Shown here: positions 26,735 through 36,317 of the stretch, piece by piece | Position numbering within the stretch: position 1 is the stretch's first letter | How the letters are laid out: each line of letters begins with the position of its first letter | NCBI RefSeq assembly: GCF_900109685.1 | Contig: NZ_FOBB01000001.1 | Span: 1,302,001-1,366,000, forward strand | DNA: 64,000 nucleotides | Source: Chitinophaga rupis | Lineage (GTDB): Bacteria > Bacteroidota > Bacteroidia > Chitinophagales > Chitinophagaceae | Direction of reading: 5' to 3' | Position numbers and translations under genes: made by a program | Notes under the pieces: model-generated | The model's database searches: none | Seen by the model: only the letters and a program-made list of their open reading frames with translations | What the model was told of the DNA's origin: nothing

Positions 26735-26753
26735 AAAAACCCCACCTATGGGG
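26735..26753 (-). terminator. Rho-independent terminator after holB
   Basis: On the minus strand CCCCA/TGGGG with a short loop is followed by TTTTT, 25 bp after the holB stop. A G/C-rich palindromic context (26720-26765) surrounds it. Confidence 0.6.
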
Positions 26754-26777
26754 CCGCCCGGGTGCATTGCCCTTGTT

Positions 26778-27917
26778 TTAAGCCACCGGCAAAGGCTTGT
26801 TACGGAAAATGTATTGCAGGCGTATGGACAGGGCATGGAATAACAGCTTGGCATTGGCATTACGCTCTATATAATAACAGGCGTTATCCAGCAGCTGCAT
26901 GATCTGTTCCATTTGCTGCAGGTTCACCAGCTTATTCAGCTTGGCCGCAAAATCCATTTCCTCCTCTGAAAAGGCCAGCACCTCCCTACTCAGGAACTGC
27001 AGGCGCAGGCTATGTTCCAGCAGGGTAATAAAATAGCGCAGGAACTGTTTCTGGTTCTCACGCCCCATTTTGGCGCTGGCTATCTGCTCTATCCATTGCT
27101 GCAGGGCGGGACGGTTGCCGGTGAAAATACAATTCAGCCAGGTACGCAGCAGCTCATGATAATCATCTTCCGCATTCTGAAGCAGGTACATGGCCTCCCG
27201 GTAATTGCCCATGGCAATAGTGGCTACCTGCCGGGCTTTGGCGGGTGCTGCCTTGGCCCGCTCTACCAGCGCATTTACCAGCACCTCTTTAGGCAGCGGG
27301 TTTATTTTTATGAGATGGGTGCGGGAAAGAATGGTGGCCAGGATCTGCTCCTGGTTTTCCGCTACCAGTATAAAAAGGGTATTGGCCGGCGGCTCTTCAA
27401 TAAGCTTTAACAGGCGGTTGCCCTCATTGCCCAGGTATTCGGGCATCCACATAAGCAAGATCTTATACTGGCTTTCAAAACTCTTGAGGCTTAGCTTACG
27501 GATAATATCATGGCACTCGTTGGCGGTAATGTTACCCTGCTTGTTCTCTGCCCCAATAAACTGCAGCCAGTCATACGCGTTCCCGTAAGGGTGGGTGCCA
27601 ATGAACTCCCGCCACTCTGAAACATAATCGGTGCTCAAAGGTTTATCGCCCGGCTTGCGGGGAATAACGGGATAAGAGAAATGAATATCCGGGTGAATGT
27701 ACTGGCCGGCTTTTATACAGGCGGAACACTGGCCGCAGGCATCTTTTTCCTGCTTGTTCTCACATACCATGTATTGCGCAAAAGCCAGCCCAAGGGATAA
27801 GCCCCCGGCCCCTTCCGGCGCCAGTAACAGCATGGCATGGCTTAAGCGGTTCTGCTCCACGGCCTGTATAAGCTGCTGCTGAATAGTTTCCTGCCCTATG
27901 ATGTTTGAGAATAGCAT
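26778..27917 (-). CDS. holB: DNA polymerase III subunit delta'
   Basis: Clamp-loader subunit of 379 residues. The N-terminal AAA+ domain starts MLFSNIIGQETIQQQLIQAV; the P-loop is degenerate (APEGAGGLSLG, no lysine), as expected for delta', which does not hydrolyse ATP. A zinc module follows (CENKQEKDACGQCSACIKAG, four Cys), then the SPSC-type region KILLMWMPEYLGNEGNRLLKLIEEPP and ILSRTHLIKI, and a helical C-terminal collar domain. The degenerate P-loop plus the Cys4 motif separate it from the tau/gamma subunit. Confidence 0.95.
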   Translation of the reverse strand: MLFSNIIGQETIQQQLIQAVEQNRLSHAMLLLAPEGAGGLSLGLAFAQYMVCENKQEKDACGQCSACIKAGQYIHPDIHFSYPVIPRKPGDKPLSTDYVSEWREFIGTHPYGNAYDWLQFIGAENKQGNITANECHDIIRKLSLKSFESQYKILLMWMPEYLGNEGNRLLKLIEEPPANTLFILVAENQEQILATILSRTHLIKINPLPKEVLVNALVERAKAAPAKARQVATIAMGNYREAMYLLQNAEDDYHELLRTWLNCIFTGNRPALQQWIEQIASAKMGRENQKQFLRYFITLLEHSLRLQFLSREVLAFSEEEMDFAAKLNKLVNLQQMEQIMQLLDNACYYIERNANAKLLFHALSIRLQYIFRNKPLPVA

Positions 27918-28022
27918 GTATTAATGTGCTGATGTGCAAATATGCAGCTGCGCAAATGAATGTTATGCATTCACTGGTGTGCTGCAGGTATGCAAATATG
28001 CAAATGTTTTCTTTATTATCGG
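27918..28022. repeat. ATGTGCAAAT-word palindromic repeat
   Basis: Repeated words GATGTGCAAATATGCAG, GCGCAAATGAATG, CATTCACTGGTG and GCAAATATGCAAATG. Related words recur downstream of pyrH at 42313-42460. It separates holB from a hypothetical gene on the same strand. Confidence 0.6.
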
Positions 28023-28040
28023 CACACCGTAACGGGCTGC

Positions 28041-28577
28041 CTATTTTAATGAAGTAAAACAAACATTGCTGAAGGTGCCTTTACCGGTAAGGGTGTGGTT
28101 ATTGCTTTCAAAGTAATAGCTGCCGCTCATGGTTTGTTTGCTGATGTTCCAGCGGGTAATGGTAATGCTGGAGGTATCGGTATCTGCAAACTTGAACTCA
28201 TTGCCGGTTTTAACGGCGGCTACTACCAGGCCGCTGGTAGTGCTGTCCCGGTTCCCCGTAAAGATATAGGTTTTAAGCGGCAGGCTGTCGTTATACAAGG
28301 CAGCATCCGGGTAAGTGCCGTGCCGGAGGTTAAAGATGATCTTAAAGGAATCATTGGCGGTTTCCAGGGTAAGGTACTTGCTGCCGCCGGTGTCTGATGG
28401 TATACGGAAAAGGGTATTGTTATTTACCTTAAGTGTATAGCTACCACTGTCCTGCAGGGTAAGGCCCATATAGTAATTACTACAGGTAAAGGATGGGGTA
28501 TTATAATCGCTTTGACAGGCGGCGTTTGCTCCGCAAATTAATACGGCTATCAGAAAGCGTATCTGGTTATTACTCAT
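28041..28577 (-). CDS. Hypothetical exported protein
   Basis: A 178-residue protein I do not recognise. The N-terminus MSNNQIRFLIAVLICGANAAC is a signal peptide; the Cys after ANAA is only a weak lipobox, so it may be cleaved by signal peptidase I or be a lipoprotein. The mature part is beta-rich with alternating strands (GLTLQDSGSYTLKVNNN, YLTLETANDSFKIIFNL, FKFADTDTSSITITRW, TMSGSYYFESNNHTLTGKGTF), like the small beta-sandwich or lipocalin-like envelope proteins common in Bacteroidota. Two Cys may pair. No operon partner is evident. Confidence 0.75.
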   Translation of the reverse strand: MSNNQIRFLIAVLICGANAACQSDYNTPSFTCSNYYMGLTLQDSGSYTLKVNNNTLFRIPSDTGGSKYLTLETANDSFKIIFNLRHGTYPDAALYNDSLPLKTYIFTGNRDSTTSGLVVAAVKTGNEFKFADTDTSSITITRWNISKQTMSGSYYFESNNHTLTGKGTFSNVCFTSLK

Positions 28578-28602
28578 AGCATATGCATTGGATCATACAG
28601 CA

Positions 28603-28654
28603 AACACTACACACCCATTCCTGATTTAGTTTTACAGGACGTGTGTGTAGTGTT
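28603..28654. terminator. Inverted repeat upstream of hypothetical exported protein gene
   Basis: AACACTACACAC (28603-28614) and GTGTGTAGTGTT (28643-28654) form a perfect 12-bp stem around a 28-nt loop. It lies between the glutathione peroxidase gene and the next gene on the same strand, so it may terminate the former or regulate the latter. Confidence 0.5.
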
Positions 28655-28729
28655 ATATAAAAAAAACTTATCGTCTAAACTGGCAAATAGTTACGAGAGG
28701 GAGAAGGGGTTTATGGCTGACTACAATGA

Positions 28730-29266
28730 TTAGTTGTAGTGCTTTTCAATAGCAGCAATCACTTCGGCAGACATGGGCTGTGTTTTAGGGGCAAATACAG
28801 CTACCAGTTTGCCTTTTTCATCCAGCAGGTATTTCTGGAAGTTCCAGGTTACTTCTTCCGGCTGAAAATGTTTGGCCTTGCTTTCTGCCAGCAGCCATTT
28901 GTATAACGGATGAATATCATCGCCCTTTACAGATATTTTAGCCGCCATGGGAAAAGTAACGGCGTATTTCTTTGTGCAGAACTCCTGGATCTCTTTATTG
29001 GAGCCGGGTTCCTGCGCATGGAAGTTATTGGCCGGGAAACCGATGATCACCAGCTTACCTTCATATTTTTTATACAGATTTTCCAGGTCGGCATACTGGG
29101 GCGTGTTACCGCATTGGGATGCCGTGTTAACGATCAGGATCTTTTTCCCTTTGTAATCGGCAAAATTGATCTTGCCACCGTCGATAGATTCTACTTTGAA
29201 ATTATAAACCGTACCGGCGGCTGTCATAAACGCAAAGAATATGGTAGTGAGCAATGTCTTAATCAT
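28730..29266 (-). CDS. Glutathione peroxidase-family thiol peroxidase
   Basis: A 178-residue peroxidase of the GPx family. Signal-like hydrophobic N-terminus (MIKTLLTTIFFAFMTAAG), then the family motifs ILIVNTASQCGNTPQY (peroxidatic Cys), IIGFPANNF, and the WNFQKYLLD segment with the catalytic Trp-Asn. A resolving Cys candidate is in IQEFCTKKY. Bacterial members mostly use thioredoxin rather than glutathione. The N-terminal segment suggests export to the periplasm, unlike the cytosolic BtuE, though it is short. Single-gene unit. Confidence 0.93.
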   Translation of the reverse strand: MIKTLLTTIFFAFMTAAGTVYNFKVESIDGGKINFADYKGKKILIVNTASQCGNTPQYADLENLYKKYEGKLVIIGFPANNFHAQEPGSNKEIQEFCTKKYAVTFPMAAKISVKGDDIHPLYKWLLAESKAKHFQPEEVTWNFQKYLLDEKGKLVAVFAPKTQPMSAEVIAAIEKHYN

Positions 29267-29369
29267 GATGGTAAGTTTTTGTAAGGCAAAATATGCAGGG
29301 TTTTAATCTGGCTTGTAAAGTTAATTATCCTCTATCAAATTAAGCAATTAATTATACCAGCGGCGGGCA

Positions 29370-30068
29370 TCAGATGCTGGTAAAGGCCAGGGTACAAATG
29401 CTTACCGTAGCCTGGGCGGCCACCAGTGCCTGGCTGCAGGCTTCTGTAGTGGCGCCGGTGGTAATTACATCATCTATTAACAGCACATGACGGCCCTGTA
29501 AAGTATCCGGTTTTTTAACGGCAAATACGCGGGATACATTTTCCCAGCGGGAGGCGCGGTTCCGGCGGGTTTGGGAGCCAGCATGCTGCATTCTTTGCAC
29601 GGCATGGGGTACTGCGGGTTTTTGCACCACCGAGGCAATACCCTGCGCCAGCAGGGCTGCCTGGTTATACCCGCGCTGCCTTTCCCTGGCGGCATATAGG
29701 GGTACGGGTATAATACAATCAATTTCGTGTAGCCATGCACTTTGTAACAGCATATGCCCCATTTGCCGGCCCAGGTGCAGGGCAATATCTTTCCGCTGGT
29801 GGTACTTGAACTGGTGAATGAGTTTTTGCAGCATGGATGCCTGGGTGTAGTAGTAGGCAGCCATAGCATAACGGATGTTTACACGCCCCCAGAAAATTTT
29901 CTCTACCGGGTTATGCAGGTGCTGCTGAAAGCCGGTAGCCGGCAGCTTCCGGTTACAGTGCAAACAAAGGATCTGTTCTGTGCGGGCCAGGTCGCGGCCG
30001 CAGCCCTCACAGGTGTGCGGATAAAAGAGATGCACCAGCGATGAGAGCAGGGTTTTAACAGTGGTCAT
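29370..30068 (-). CDS. comF: ComF-family phosphoribosyltransferase-like protein
   Basis: A 232-residue protein with an N-terminal zinc ribbon (HTCEGCGRDL and ILCLHCNRKLP, Cys4) and a type I phosphoribosyltransferase domain with the PRPP-loop VLLIDDVITTGATTEAC. Middle residues YNQAALLAQGIA and QTRRNRASRWENV follow the ComFC pattern. In naturally competent bacteria ComF is needed for transformation, probably in handling incoming single-stranded DNA; in Bacteroidota this role is not shown. Neighbouring radA is another DNA-processing gene linked to transformation, but they are separated by 200 bp of palindromic sequence. Confidence 0.92.
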   Translation of the reverse strand: MTTVKTLLSSLVHLFYPHTCEGCGRDLARTEQILCLHCNRKLPATGFQQHLHNPVEKIFWGRVNIRYAMAAYYYTQASMLQKLIHQFKYHQRKDIALHLGRQMGHMLLQSAWLHEIDCIIPVPLYAARERQRGYNQAALLAQGIASVVQKPAVPHAVQRMQHAGSQTRRNRASRWENVSRVFAVKKPDTLQGRHVLLIDDVITTGATTEACSQALVAAQATVSICTLAFTSI

Positions 30069-30121
30069 GCAGGATATGCGTTAAATCATTATGAAAATAA
30101 TGATTAACAGGGAGACAGGGA

Positions 30122-30272
30122 AATGAATGTAAAACCGTAAATGTAAACTGCAAAATGTAAAAGTTGGGTGCGATGCTGCATTGACTTTTACATTTAGCAT
30201 TTATCCCGTTCATAAAGTCTTTTAAATGGTCTCTATGAACCGCCTTCGCCGGTTTAAAATTTTACATTTTAT
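30122..30272. repeat. AATGTAAAAG-word palindromic repeat
   Basis: Words AATGTAAAACC, AAATGTAAACTG, AAAATGTAAAAG and inverted CTTTTACATTT, AAAATTTTACATTTT fill the comF-radA gap and can pair into hairpins. The same words are used at 53965-54080 and 62494-62559. Confidence 0.7.
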
Positions 30273-30276
30273 ATTC

Positions 30277-31650
30277 CTAAAACAATTGCTGATATACTTC
30301 ATCCACCCGGCCTACCGGCGCTACTTCAATATTGAACTTGCCGCTATGCGCGCCCTGTTTGTTATAGCGGGAAATAAAGATCTTATCAAAGCCTAATTTC
30401 TCCGCTTCCGCAATGCGCTGTTCGATACGGTTTACGGCGCGGATCTCCCCGCTGAGTCCCACTTCACCGGCAAAACAGATCTTACTGCCTATGGCAGTAT
30501 CTTCATAGGAGGAAAGCAGCGCGCATAATACTGCCAGGTCAATAGCCGGATCTTCCACCCGGATGCCGCCGGCAATGTTTAGGAACACATCCTTTACGCC
30601 AAAGTGAAAGCCGCCGCGTTTTTCCAGTACGGCCAGCAGCAGCTGCAGGCGGCGCAGGTCAAAACCGGTAGCAGTACGTTGCGGCGTGCCGTAAACAGAT
30701 TGTGTTACCAGTGCCTGCACCTCTACCAGCATAGGGCGCATGCCTTCCATAGTAGCAGCAATGGCTACACCGCTTAGCTGATCTTCCCGTTGCGAGATCA
30801 ATATTTCAGAAGGGTTGGTTACCTGCCGCAGGCCATACCCTGTCATTTCATAAATACCCAGCTCAGAGGTAGATCCAAAGCGGTTCTTGATGGTGCGTAA
30901 AATACGGTATGCATAATGCTGGTCGCCTTCAAACTGCAGCACGGTATCTACCATATGCTCCAGGATCTTGGGGCCGGCAATGGCGCCGTCTTTGGTAATA
31001 TGCCCTATCAGGAATACAGGCGTATGGGTTTCTTTCGCAAAACGCTGCATTTCTGCGGTAGTTTCGCGGATCTGTGAAATGCTGCCGGGAGCTGCTTCAA
31101 TAAAAGGTGATTGCAGGGTTTGAATAGAATCCACGATTACCAGCTGTGGGCGCAATTTTTTTATTTCCTGGAAAATAGTTTGGGTAGATGTTTCTGTAAG
31201 CAGGAAGAACTGATCATTCTGGATCTTCAATCGATCGGCCCGCATTTTTATTTGCTGTGCACTTTCTTCCCCGCTGATATAAAGTGTAGTGATCTGCGAT
31301 AGCTGTAATGCATTTTGCAGGAATAAAGTAGACTTACCAATGCCGGGCTCACCGCCTACCAACACCAGGGAGCCTGGCACAATACCGCCGCCCAGCACGC
31401 GGTTCAGCTCTGCATCGCCTGTTATTAAGCGTTCATCTTCTGTGCTGCTTACTTCTGAGAGGTTTACAATATTATCTGCAGCGGACGAAAGTTCGGGTTG
31501 TTTCCAGCTGCTGTTCCTGAGCGGAATATCTTTCTGGATCTTCTCTTCTACAAATGTGTTCCATTGTCCGCAGCTGGGACAACGCCCACTCCATTTTGCT
31601 GATTCATATCCGCATTGCTGACAAAAGAATGCGGTTTTAATTTTACTCAT
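30277..31650 (-). CDS. radA: DNA repair protein RadA
   Basis: RecA-like helicase that promotes branch migration of recombination intermediates. In 457 residues: N-terminal zinc finger (CQQCGYES...CPSCGQW), Walker A LVGGEPGIGKST, Walker B LVIVDSIQTL, the RadA-specific KNRFGSTSELG, and a C-terminal Lon-like domain (GGFHFGVKDVFLNIAGGIRVEDPAIDLAV). All expected elements are present and the length is typical. Upstream a TACCTTTA box (7 of 8 to TAnnTTTG) ends 4 nt before the ATG on the minus strand. Confidence 0.97.
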   Translation of the reverse strand: MSKIKTAFFCQQCGYESAKWSGRCPSCGQWNTFVEEKIQKDIPLRNSSWKQPELSSAADNIVNLSEVSSTEDERLITGDAELNRVLGGGIVPGSLVLVGGEPGIGKSTLFLQNALQLSQITTLYISGEESAQQIKMRADRLKIQNDQFFLLTETSTQTIFQEIKKLRPQLVIVDSIQTLQSPFIEAAPGSISQIRETTAEMQRFAKETHTPVFLIGHITKDGAIAGPKILEHMVDTVLQFEGDQHYAYRILRTIKNRFGSTSELGIYEMTGYGLRQVTNPSEILISQREDQLSGVAIAATMEGMRPMLVEVQALVTQSVYGTPQRTATGFDLRRLQLLLAVLEKRGGFHFGVKDVFLNIAGGIRVEDPAIDLAVLCALLSSYEDTAIGSKICFAGEVGLSGEIRAVNRIEQRIAEAEKLGFDKIFISRYNKQGAHSGKFNIEVAPVGRVDEVYQQLF

Positions 31651-32235
31651 GCAATAAAGGTAATGGTAAGTTAAATGATTTGAGAAGTGTAAACAGGAAA
31701 TGAGGATAACAAATAGGCAGTGATTTTATACCGCGTAATGATTTGTAAAAAGAAAAAGAGCCAACAGAAGATTCCGTTGACTCTTTCTACTTACTAACCC
31801 ATTAAATTCAGGTCTAAATTACTAAATGGGTTCAGAATAAAAAAGTTTATTTAATTGATGTGAATAACTTTTGAGCAATTTTCATAATGTGACAGATCGG
31901 CTCCCATCGCCTGTTTCAGGGCATTCTGAGTTTAATATTACTTGCGTTGGAAGGTCGTAAAATATTGATAAATAGGAGTGATGCCGGTTTATTTTACATA
32001 TAAAAAAAACTTAATAATAGAGTGTCTCACCCCTGACAAATAGTCTATAATAAATATATGATATTGCTTACATGACGCCACAATGACAGCATTAATTTTT
32101 GAAACTGACACCTTGAAGGCCTCTTCAACCCGGATTTCTTAAGAAAAGCCTAAAACCTTGTACCGCAGTGGTATTGGATAACATTTTGATAGGATACAGT
32201 AGTAATTTTGTAATAGAATTTAACCTTTATTGAGC
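31651..32235. other. A/T-rich gap between divergent radA and YugP-like gene
   Basis: About 585 bp with no supported gene. Near the radA start is TACCTTTA (minus). A hairpin AAAGAGCCAACAG/CGTTGACTCTTT lies at 31755-31786. Towards 32236 is TAATTTTG (32203-32210), an exact -7 match for the zinc peptidase gene. The middle 300 bp shows no motif I can name. Confidence 0.6.
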
Positions 32236-32961
32236 ATGACAACTGATCTTATGTTATTTATAATGCCCGGTATGCCGCCGGGAGTAATGCTTTTATCCCT
32301 GTTATTCATAGGCATTAGCCTGCTGGTAAGCTGGCGGCTGCGCAGCAAGTTTAAGGAATACAGCCAGGTACCCGTCTCATCCGGTTTTACCGGTAAGCAA
32401 ATTGCGGAGAAAATGCTGCGGGACAACGGTATTTACGATGTGCAGGTGGTTTCCGTGGATGGTTTCCTGTCTGACCACTATAACCCGGAAAACAAAACCG
32501 TGAACTTGAGCCCTGACGTATACAGCACTGCCAGTGTGGCTGCGGCCGCTGTGGCGGCTCACGAATGCGGCCACGCAGTACAGCACGCCCAGGCCTATAA
32601 ATGGCTTGGCCTGCGCTCCAAGCTGGTTCCGGCCGTACAAATAAGCTCCAACCTGGTACAATGGGTGCTTTTAGGGGGTATTTTGCTGGTAAATGTGTTC
32701 CCGGCCTTATTACTGGGCGGTATTATGCTATTTGGCGTAACCACGCTGTTTGCGGTGATCACCCTGCCGGTTGAGTTTGACGCCTCACGCCGGGGCCTGG
32801 CCTGGTTAAATAATGCAGCACTCATGCCACCCGCTGAATACGGCAAAGCCAAAGATGCCCTGTGGTGGGCCGCCATGACCTATGTGGTAGCAGCGGTAGC
32901 TTCTATTGCCACCCTGGTACAATATATACTTATCTATATGGGCGCCCGTAACAGAGACTAA
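32236..32961 (+). CDS. YugP-like neutral zinc metallopeptidase
   Basis: A 241-residue membrane protein with an N-terminal helix (LMLFIMPGMPPGVMLLSLLFIGISLLV, two parts), the zinc motif VAAHECGHAVQHA (HEXXH as HECGH), and C-terminal transmembrane helices around 140-185 and 215-238. This is the YugP/PF04298 layout. Substrate unknown; probably acts on membrane or periplasmic proteins. The ATG at 32236 is preferred over a TTG 6 nt upstream. A terminator follows, so it is a single-gene unit. Confidence 0.93.
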   Translation: MTTDLMLFIMPGMPPGVMLLSLLFIGISLLVSWRLRSKFKEYSQVPVSSGFTGKQIAEKMLRDNGIYDVQVVSVDGFLSDHYNPENKTVNLSPDVYSTASVAAAAVAAHECGHAVQHAQAYKWLGLRSKLVPAVQISSNLVQWVLLGGILLVNVFPALLLGGIMLFGVTTLFAVITLPVEFDASRRGLAWLNNAALMPPAEYGKAKDALWWAAMTYVVAAVASIATLVQYILIYMGARNRD

Positions 32962-32989
32962 AATTATCAAGGTTTAATCATTTGAACGA

Positions 32990-33026
32990 AAAACTCCATT
33001 TGCCTTTGTGGTAAATGGAGTTTTTC
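32990..33026 (+). terminator. Rho-independent terminator after YugP-like gene
   Basis: AAAACTCCATTT/AAATGGAGTTTTT perfect 12-bp stem with an 11-nt loop and a T tract. Confidence 0.85.
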
Positions 33027-33209
33027 ATTTAAAGCCCTTATATTTGTTTCTTTTTTCCAGGTTAATCTTATTTAATTACGGAAATTTCTGACTTGTGGGA
33101 CAACCAAATGACTAATGGAACTGATGTACCGTCTTTTAAAATGAATGTTATAAAACCTTATTTCGGCCACCGGCTGAACCCCGTTAAACTTTGAACCAAA
33201 AAATAGCTT

Positions 33210-36200
33210 ATGCGAAGAATCTACTCCCTTCTTGCAGGCATGCTGCTCGTCATGTCTCAATTCGCCTATGCACAGCAAAAAACTATCACCGGTAAGGTAA
33301 CAGACGCCAAAGATGGCAGCTCCTTACCAGGGGTAACTGTGAAGGCAAAAGGCACTGCCACCGGCACTGTTACTATTGCTGATGGCTCTTTTAGCATTAA
33401 TGTGCCCAATAGCACCAATACATTGGTATTTACTTTTGTGGGTTATGGTGACCAGGAAGTAAATGTGACAAACCAAAGTAACGTAACTGTGGCATTAAGT
33501 ACCGGTAATAAAGAACTATCAGAAGTAGTGGTAGTTGGTTATGGTACGCAATCGAAACGCGAACTGACCGGCGCAGTTGCCAAAGTGCAGGGCAAAGAGC
33601 TGGAAAACCAGCCGGTAGCCAGCTTTGAATCCGCGCTACAGGGCAGGGCGCCCGGTGTGGTAATTGAGTCTGGTAGTGGTAAGGTTGGCCAGGGTATTAA
33701 GATCCGCATCCGCGGTACTTCCTCAATATCTGCCAGCAGCCAGCCATTATACGTGATAGACGGATTGCCTATTATATCAGAAAGCCAGTCCGTTTCTACC
33801 AACGATGCCACCAATCCTTTAGCAGATATTAATCCGAATGATATTGAATCTGTGGAGGTGCTAAAGGATGCATCTGCATCGGCAATATACGGCGCCCGTG
33901 CCGCCAATGGTGTTGTGCTTATCACTACCAAAAAAGGCCGGCAGGGAGAGAAGACAGTTTTTGAAGTAAATGCAAGTACAGGCTTTAGCAAGCCTACTAA
34001 GAAGCGTGGCTTCCTGGATGCCAAGCAGTATGTAGACCTGCTGATGGAAAGGGCTGCCAATGATGGCCGCTCACAGTTTGCCACCCCGCTGCCGGATTTC
34101 CCGACTTTTGCTACAGAGCAGGAATCTATTGACTTTTTCCAAAAGAGGATCACTAATAGGATGAACGTCCTTTCCCTGGGTACTGACTGGAAGAACCAGG
34201 CGGTAAATACCAATTGGGAAGACCAGGTTTACAGAGATGTGGCGCATACCCGGCAGTTAGACCTGTCCGCAAGAGGCGGTACTGAAAAAACAAAATTCTA
34301 TGTGTCCGGCTTTTATAATGACCAGGAGGCTATTGTAATTGTGAACCGTTTCAGGAGATATGGCGCCCGCATGAACCTGGAGCACCAGGCATCCAATAAA
34401 TTATCATTTGGTATTAACATAGCGGTGAACCGCTCGCAGCTGGACCGTATTTCAGATGATAACGCGTTCTCTACACCCGGCCAGCTGGTAGCACAAGCGC
34501 CTGTTTCTCCCCTTACGGATCCGGAAACTGGTAAGCTGAACAGCAGCACACTTTATCCCAACGGATTAATAGATGCCGCTTATAACTCCAACAAACAAAT
34601 AACCTTCCGCACTATCGGAAATGCGTTTGCTACTTATAACATCCTGCCCAGCCTTTCTTTCAGAACAGAGTTTGGTGCAGATCTGAGCAACCTTACAGAA
34701 CAGCAGTACCTGAGCAAGCTGTCTACTGATGGCGCTCCTAAAGGAACTGCTTATTATAATTATACACAGAACACGAACATTAACACCAACAACTACTTTA
34801 CCTTTAGCCCTTCACTGGGTGAAAACCATAACCTTTCTGCAGTATTGGGTATGAGCTATCAGCAGAATGATCTTAGTACTTCTTATGTAGAGGGTGAGAA
34901 TTTTCCTTCTGATGCTATCAAGAATTTATCTGCTGCAGGATCTATTACAGCAGGTACTTCCTACAACCAGCGCTATAATTTCCTTTCTTACTTCTTCCGC
35001 GCTAATTATGCCTTTAAAGGCAAGTACCTGGCGGGTTTCAGCATCCGTTCCGATGGTTCCTCCCGTTTTGGACCGGATAACCGTTACGGTTACTTCCCTG
35101 CAGGATCATTGGGCTGGTTAATTTCAGAAGAGGATTTCATGAAGCACAATTCAGTAGTAAGTTACCTGAAATTAAGAGCCAGCTATGGTTTAACCGGTAA
35201 TGCGGAAATAGGCGAGAACCAGTACCAGACCTTACTGGAAGTGACCAACTATCCCAACCTCCCCGGCTACAGACCTTCACAGATAGGTAATACCGGTTTA
35301 AAATGGGAAAAAACAGCGCAGATGGATGCGGGCCTTGAATTTGGCCTGTTCAATAACCGCCTGAGTGGTGAAGTGGATTACTATAACAAACAAACCTCCG
35401 ACCTGTTACTGCAGGCAAATGTACCTTACACCAGTGGTTTTGAGAATATTTACCGCAACGTAGGTAAAATGGAGAACAAGGGGGTTGAAGTAATGCTGAA
35501 CGGTACCATCATTGACGGTAAGGATTTCAGATGGACTGCTTCTGTAAACGTGGCGTATAATAAGAACAAGGTAAAGAATATACAGGGCCAGATCCTGGAA
35601 TCATCTGGTGCTGAGCAACGGGCGGTTGAAGGCCAACCCATCGGCGTGTTCTTTATGCCGAAATATGCAGGGGTAGATCCTGCTACCGGCGATGCACTTT
35701 TTTATGATGCGGACGGAAAAACCACCAACGATTACAGCAAGGCAGAAAGAGTAGTGGTAGGTAAATCAAACCCCGACTGGACCGGCGGTTTCAATACCAA
35801 CTTCAGTTACAAAGGTTTTGACCTGAGCGGCTTCTTTACTTTTGTAGCAGGTAATAAGATCTATAACCGTGCAGGTGTATACATGTCCAACAGCTTTGCA
35901 GGCGGTTATGATAACCAGACTGTGGACCAGCTGCGCAGGTGGCAGAAACCCGGTGATATCACTGATGTGCCAAGGTTGTCTGCATTCTTTACCAGTGGCG
36001 ACAATATATCGTCCCGCTGGTTGTACAGCGGCTCTTATATCCGTCTGAAGAACGTAACACTGGGTTACACTGTACCTAAATCTGTTAGCAACATACTGCA
36101 CATTAACAGCGCCCGTATTTATGTAGCTGGCTATAACTTATGGACCAAAACCAAGTATATCAGCGATCCGGAAGTAAATACCGGTGTACTGGGCAACATT

Positions 36201-36272
36201 GGTGGAGGTGTAGATTTTTACACCGTTCCCCAGGCCAGGAACTTTACGGTTGGTTTGAATGTAAAGCTCTAA
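33210..36272 (+). CDS. SusC/RagA family TonB-linked outer membrane protein
   Basis: A 1020-residue TonB-dependent transporter. Order of parts: signal peptide to about residue 22 (LLVMSQFAYAQ), carboxypeptidase-regulatory-like domain (TITGKVTDAKDGSSLPGVTV, about 24-105), the SusC-type segment SEVVVVGYGTQSKRELTGAV, the plug domain (VASFESALQGRAPGV, IRIRGTSSISASSQPLYVIDG, ADINPNDIESVEVLKDASASAIYGARAANG in consecutive pieces), and a long 22-strand barrel ending in FTVGLNVKL. With the lipoprotein encoded next it forms a SusCD import pair for an oligosaccharide or peptide. A -7-like TAAACTTTG with one extra spacer base lies at 33185-33193. Confidence 0.97.
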   Translation: MRRIYSLLAGMLLVMSQFAYAQQKTITGKVTDAKDGSSLPGVTVKAKGTATGTVTIADGSFSINVPNSTNTLVFTFVGYGDQEVNVTNQSNVTVALSTGNKELSEVVVVGYGTQSKRELTGAVAKVQGKELENQPVASFESALQGRAPGVVIESGSGKVGQGIKIRIRGTSSISASSQPLYVIDGLPIISESQSVSTNDATNPLADINPNDIESVEVLKDASASAIYGARAANGVVLITTKKGRQGEKTVFEVNASTGFSKPTKKRGFLDAKQYVDLLMERAANDGRSQFATPLPDFPTFATEQESIDFFQKRITNRMNVLSLGTDWKNQAVNTNWEDQVYRDVAHTRQLDLSARGGTEKTKFYVSGFYNDQEAIVIVNRFRRYGARMNLEHQASNKLSFGINIAVNRSQLDRISDDNAFSTPGQLVAQAPVSPLTDPETGKLNSSTLYPNGLIDAAYNSNKQITFRTIGNAFATYNILPSLSFRTEFGADLSNLTEQQYLSKLSTDGAPKGTAYYNYTQNTNINTNNYFTFSPSLGENHNLSAVLGMSYQQNDLSTSYVEGENFPSDAIKNLSAAGSITAGTSYNQRYNFLSYFFRANYAFKGKYLAGFSIRSDGSSRFGPDNRYGYFPAGSLGWLISEEDFMKHNSVVSYLKLRASYGLTGNAEIGENQYQTLLEVTNYPNLPGYRPSQIGNTGLKWEKTAQMDAGLEFGLFNNRLSGEVDYYNKQTSDLLLQANVPYTSGFENIYRNVGKMENKGVEVMLNGTIIDGKDFRWTASVNVAYNKNKVKNIQGQILESSGAEQRAVEGQPIGVFFMPKYAGVDPATGDALFYDADGKTTNDYSKAERVVVGKSNPDWTGGFNTNFSYKGFDLSGFFTFVAGNKIYNRAGVYMSNSFAGGYDNQTVDQLRRWQKPGDITDVPRLSAFFTSGDNISSRWLYSGSYIRLKNVTLGYTVPKSVSNILHINSARIYVAGYNLWTKTKYISDPEVNTGVLGNIGGGVDFYTVPQARNFTVGLNVKL

Positions 36273-36317
36273 ACCCAGTGCTGTATGCAGATATCGTTTA
36301 TCAAAAATCAGACAACA

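Noticed and set aside
26778..27917. DNA polymerase III gamma/tau subunit
   Set aside because: The P-loop lacks its lysine and the protein is short, so delta' fits better.
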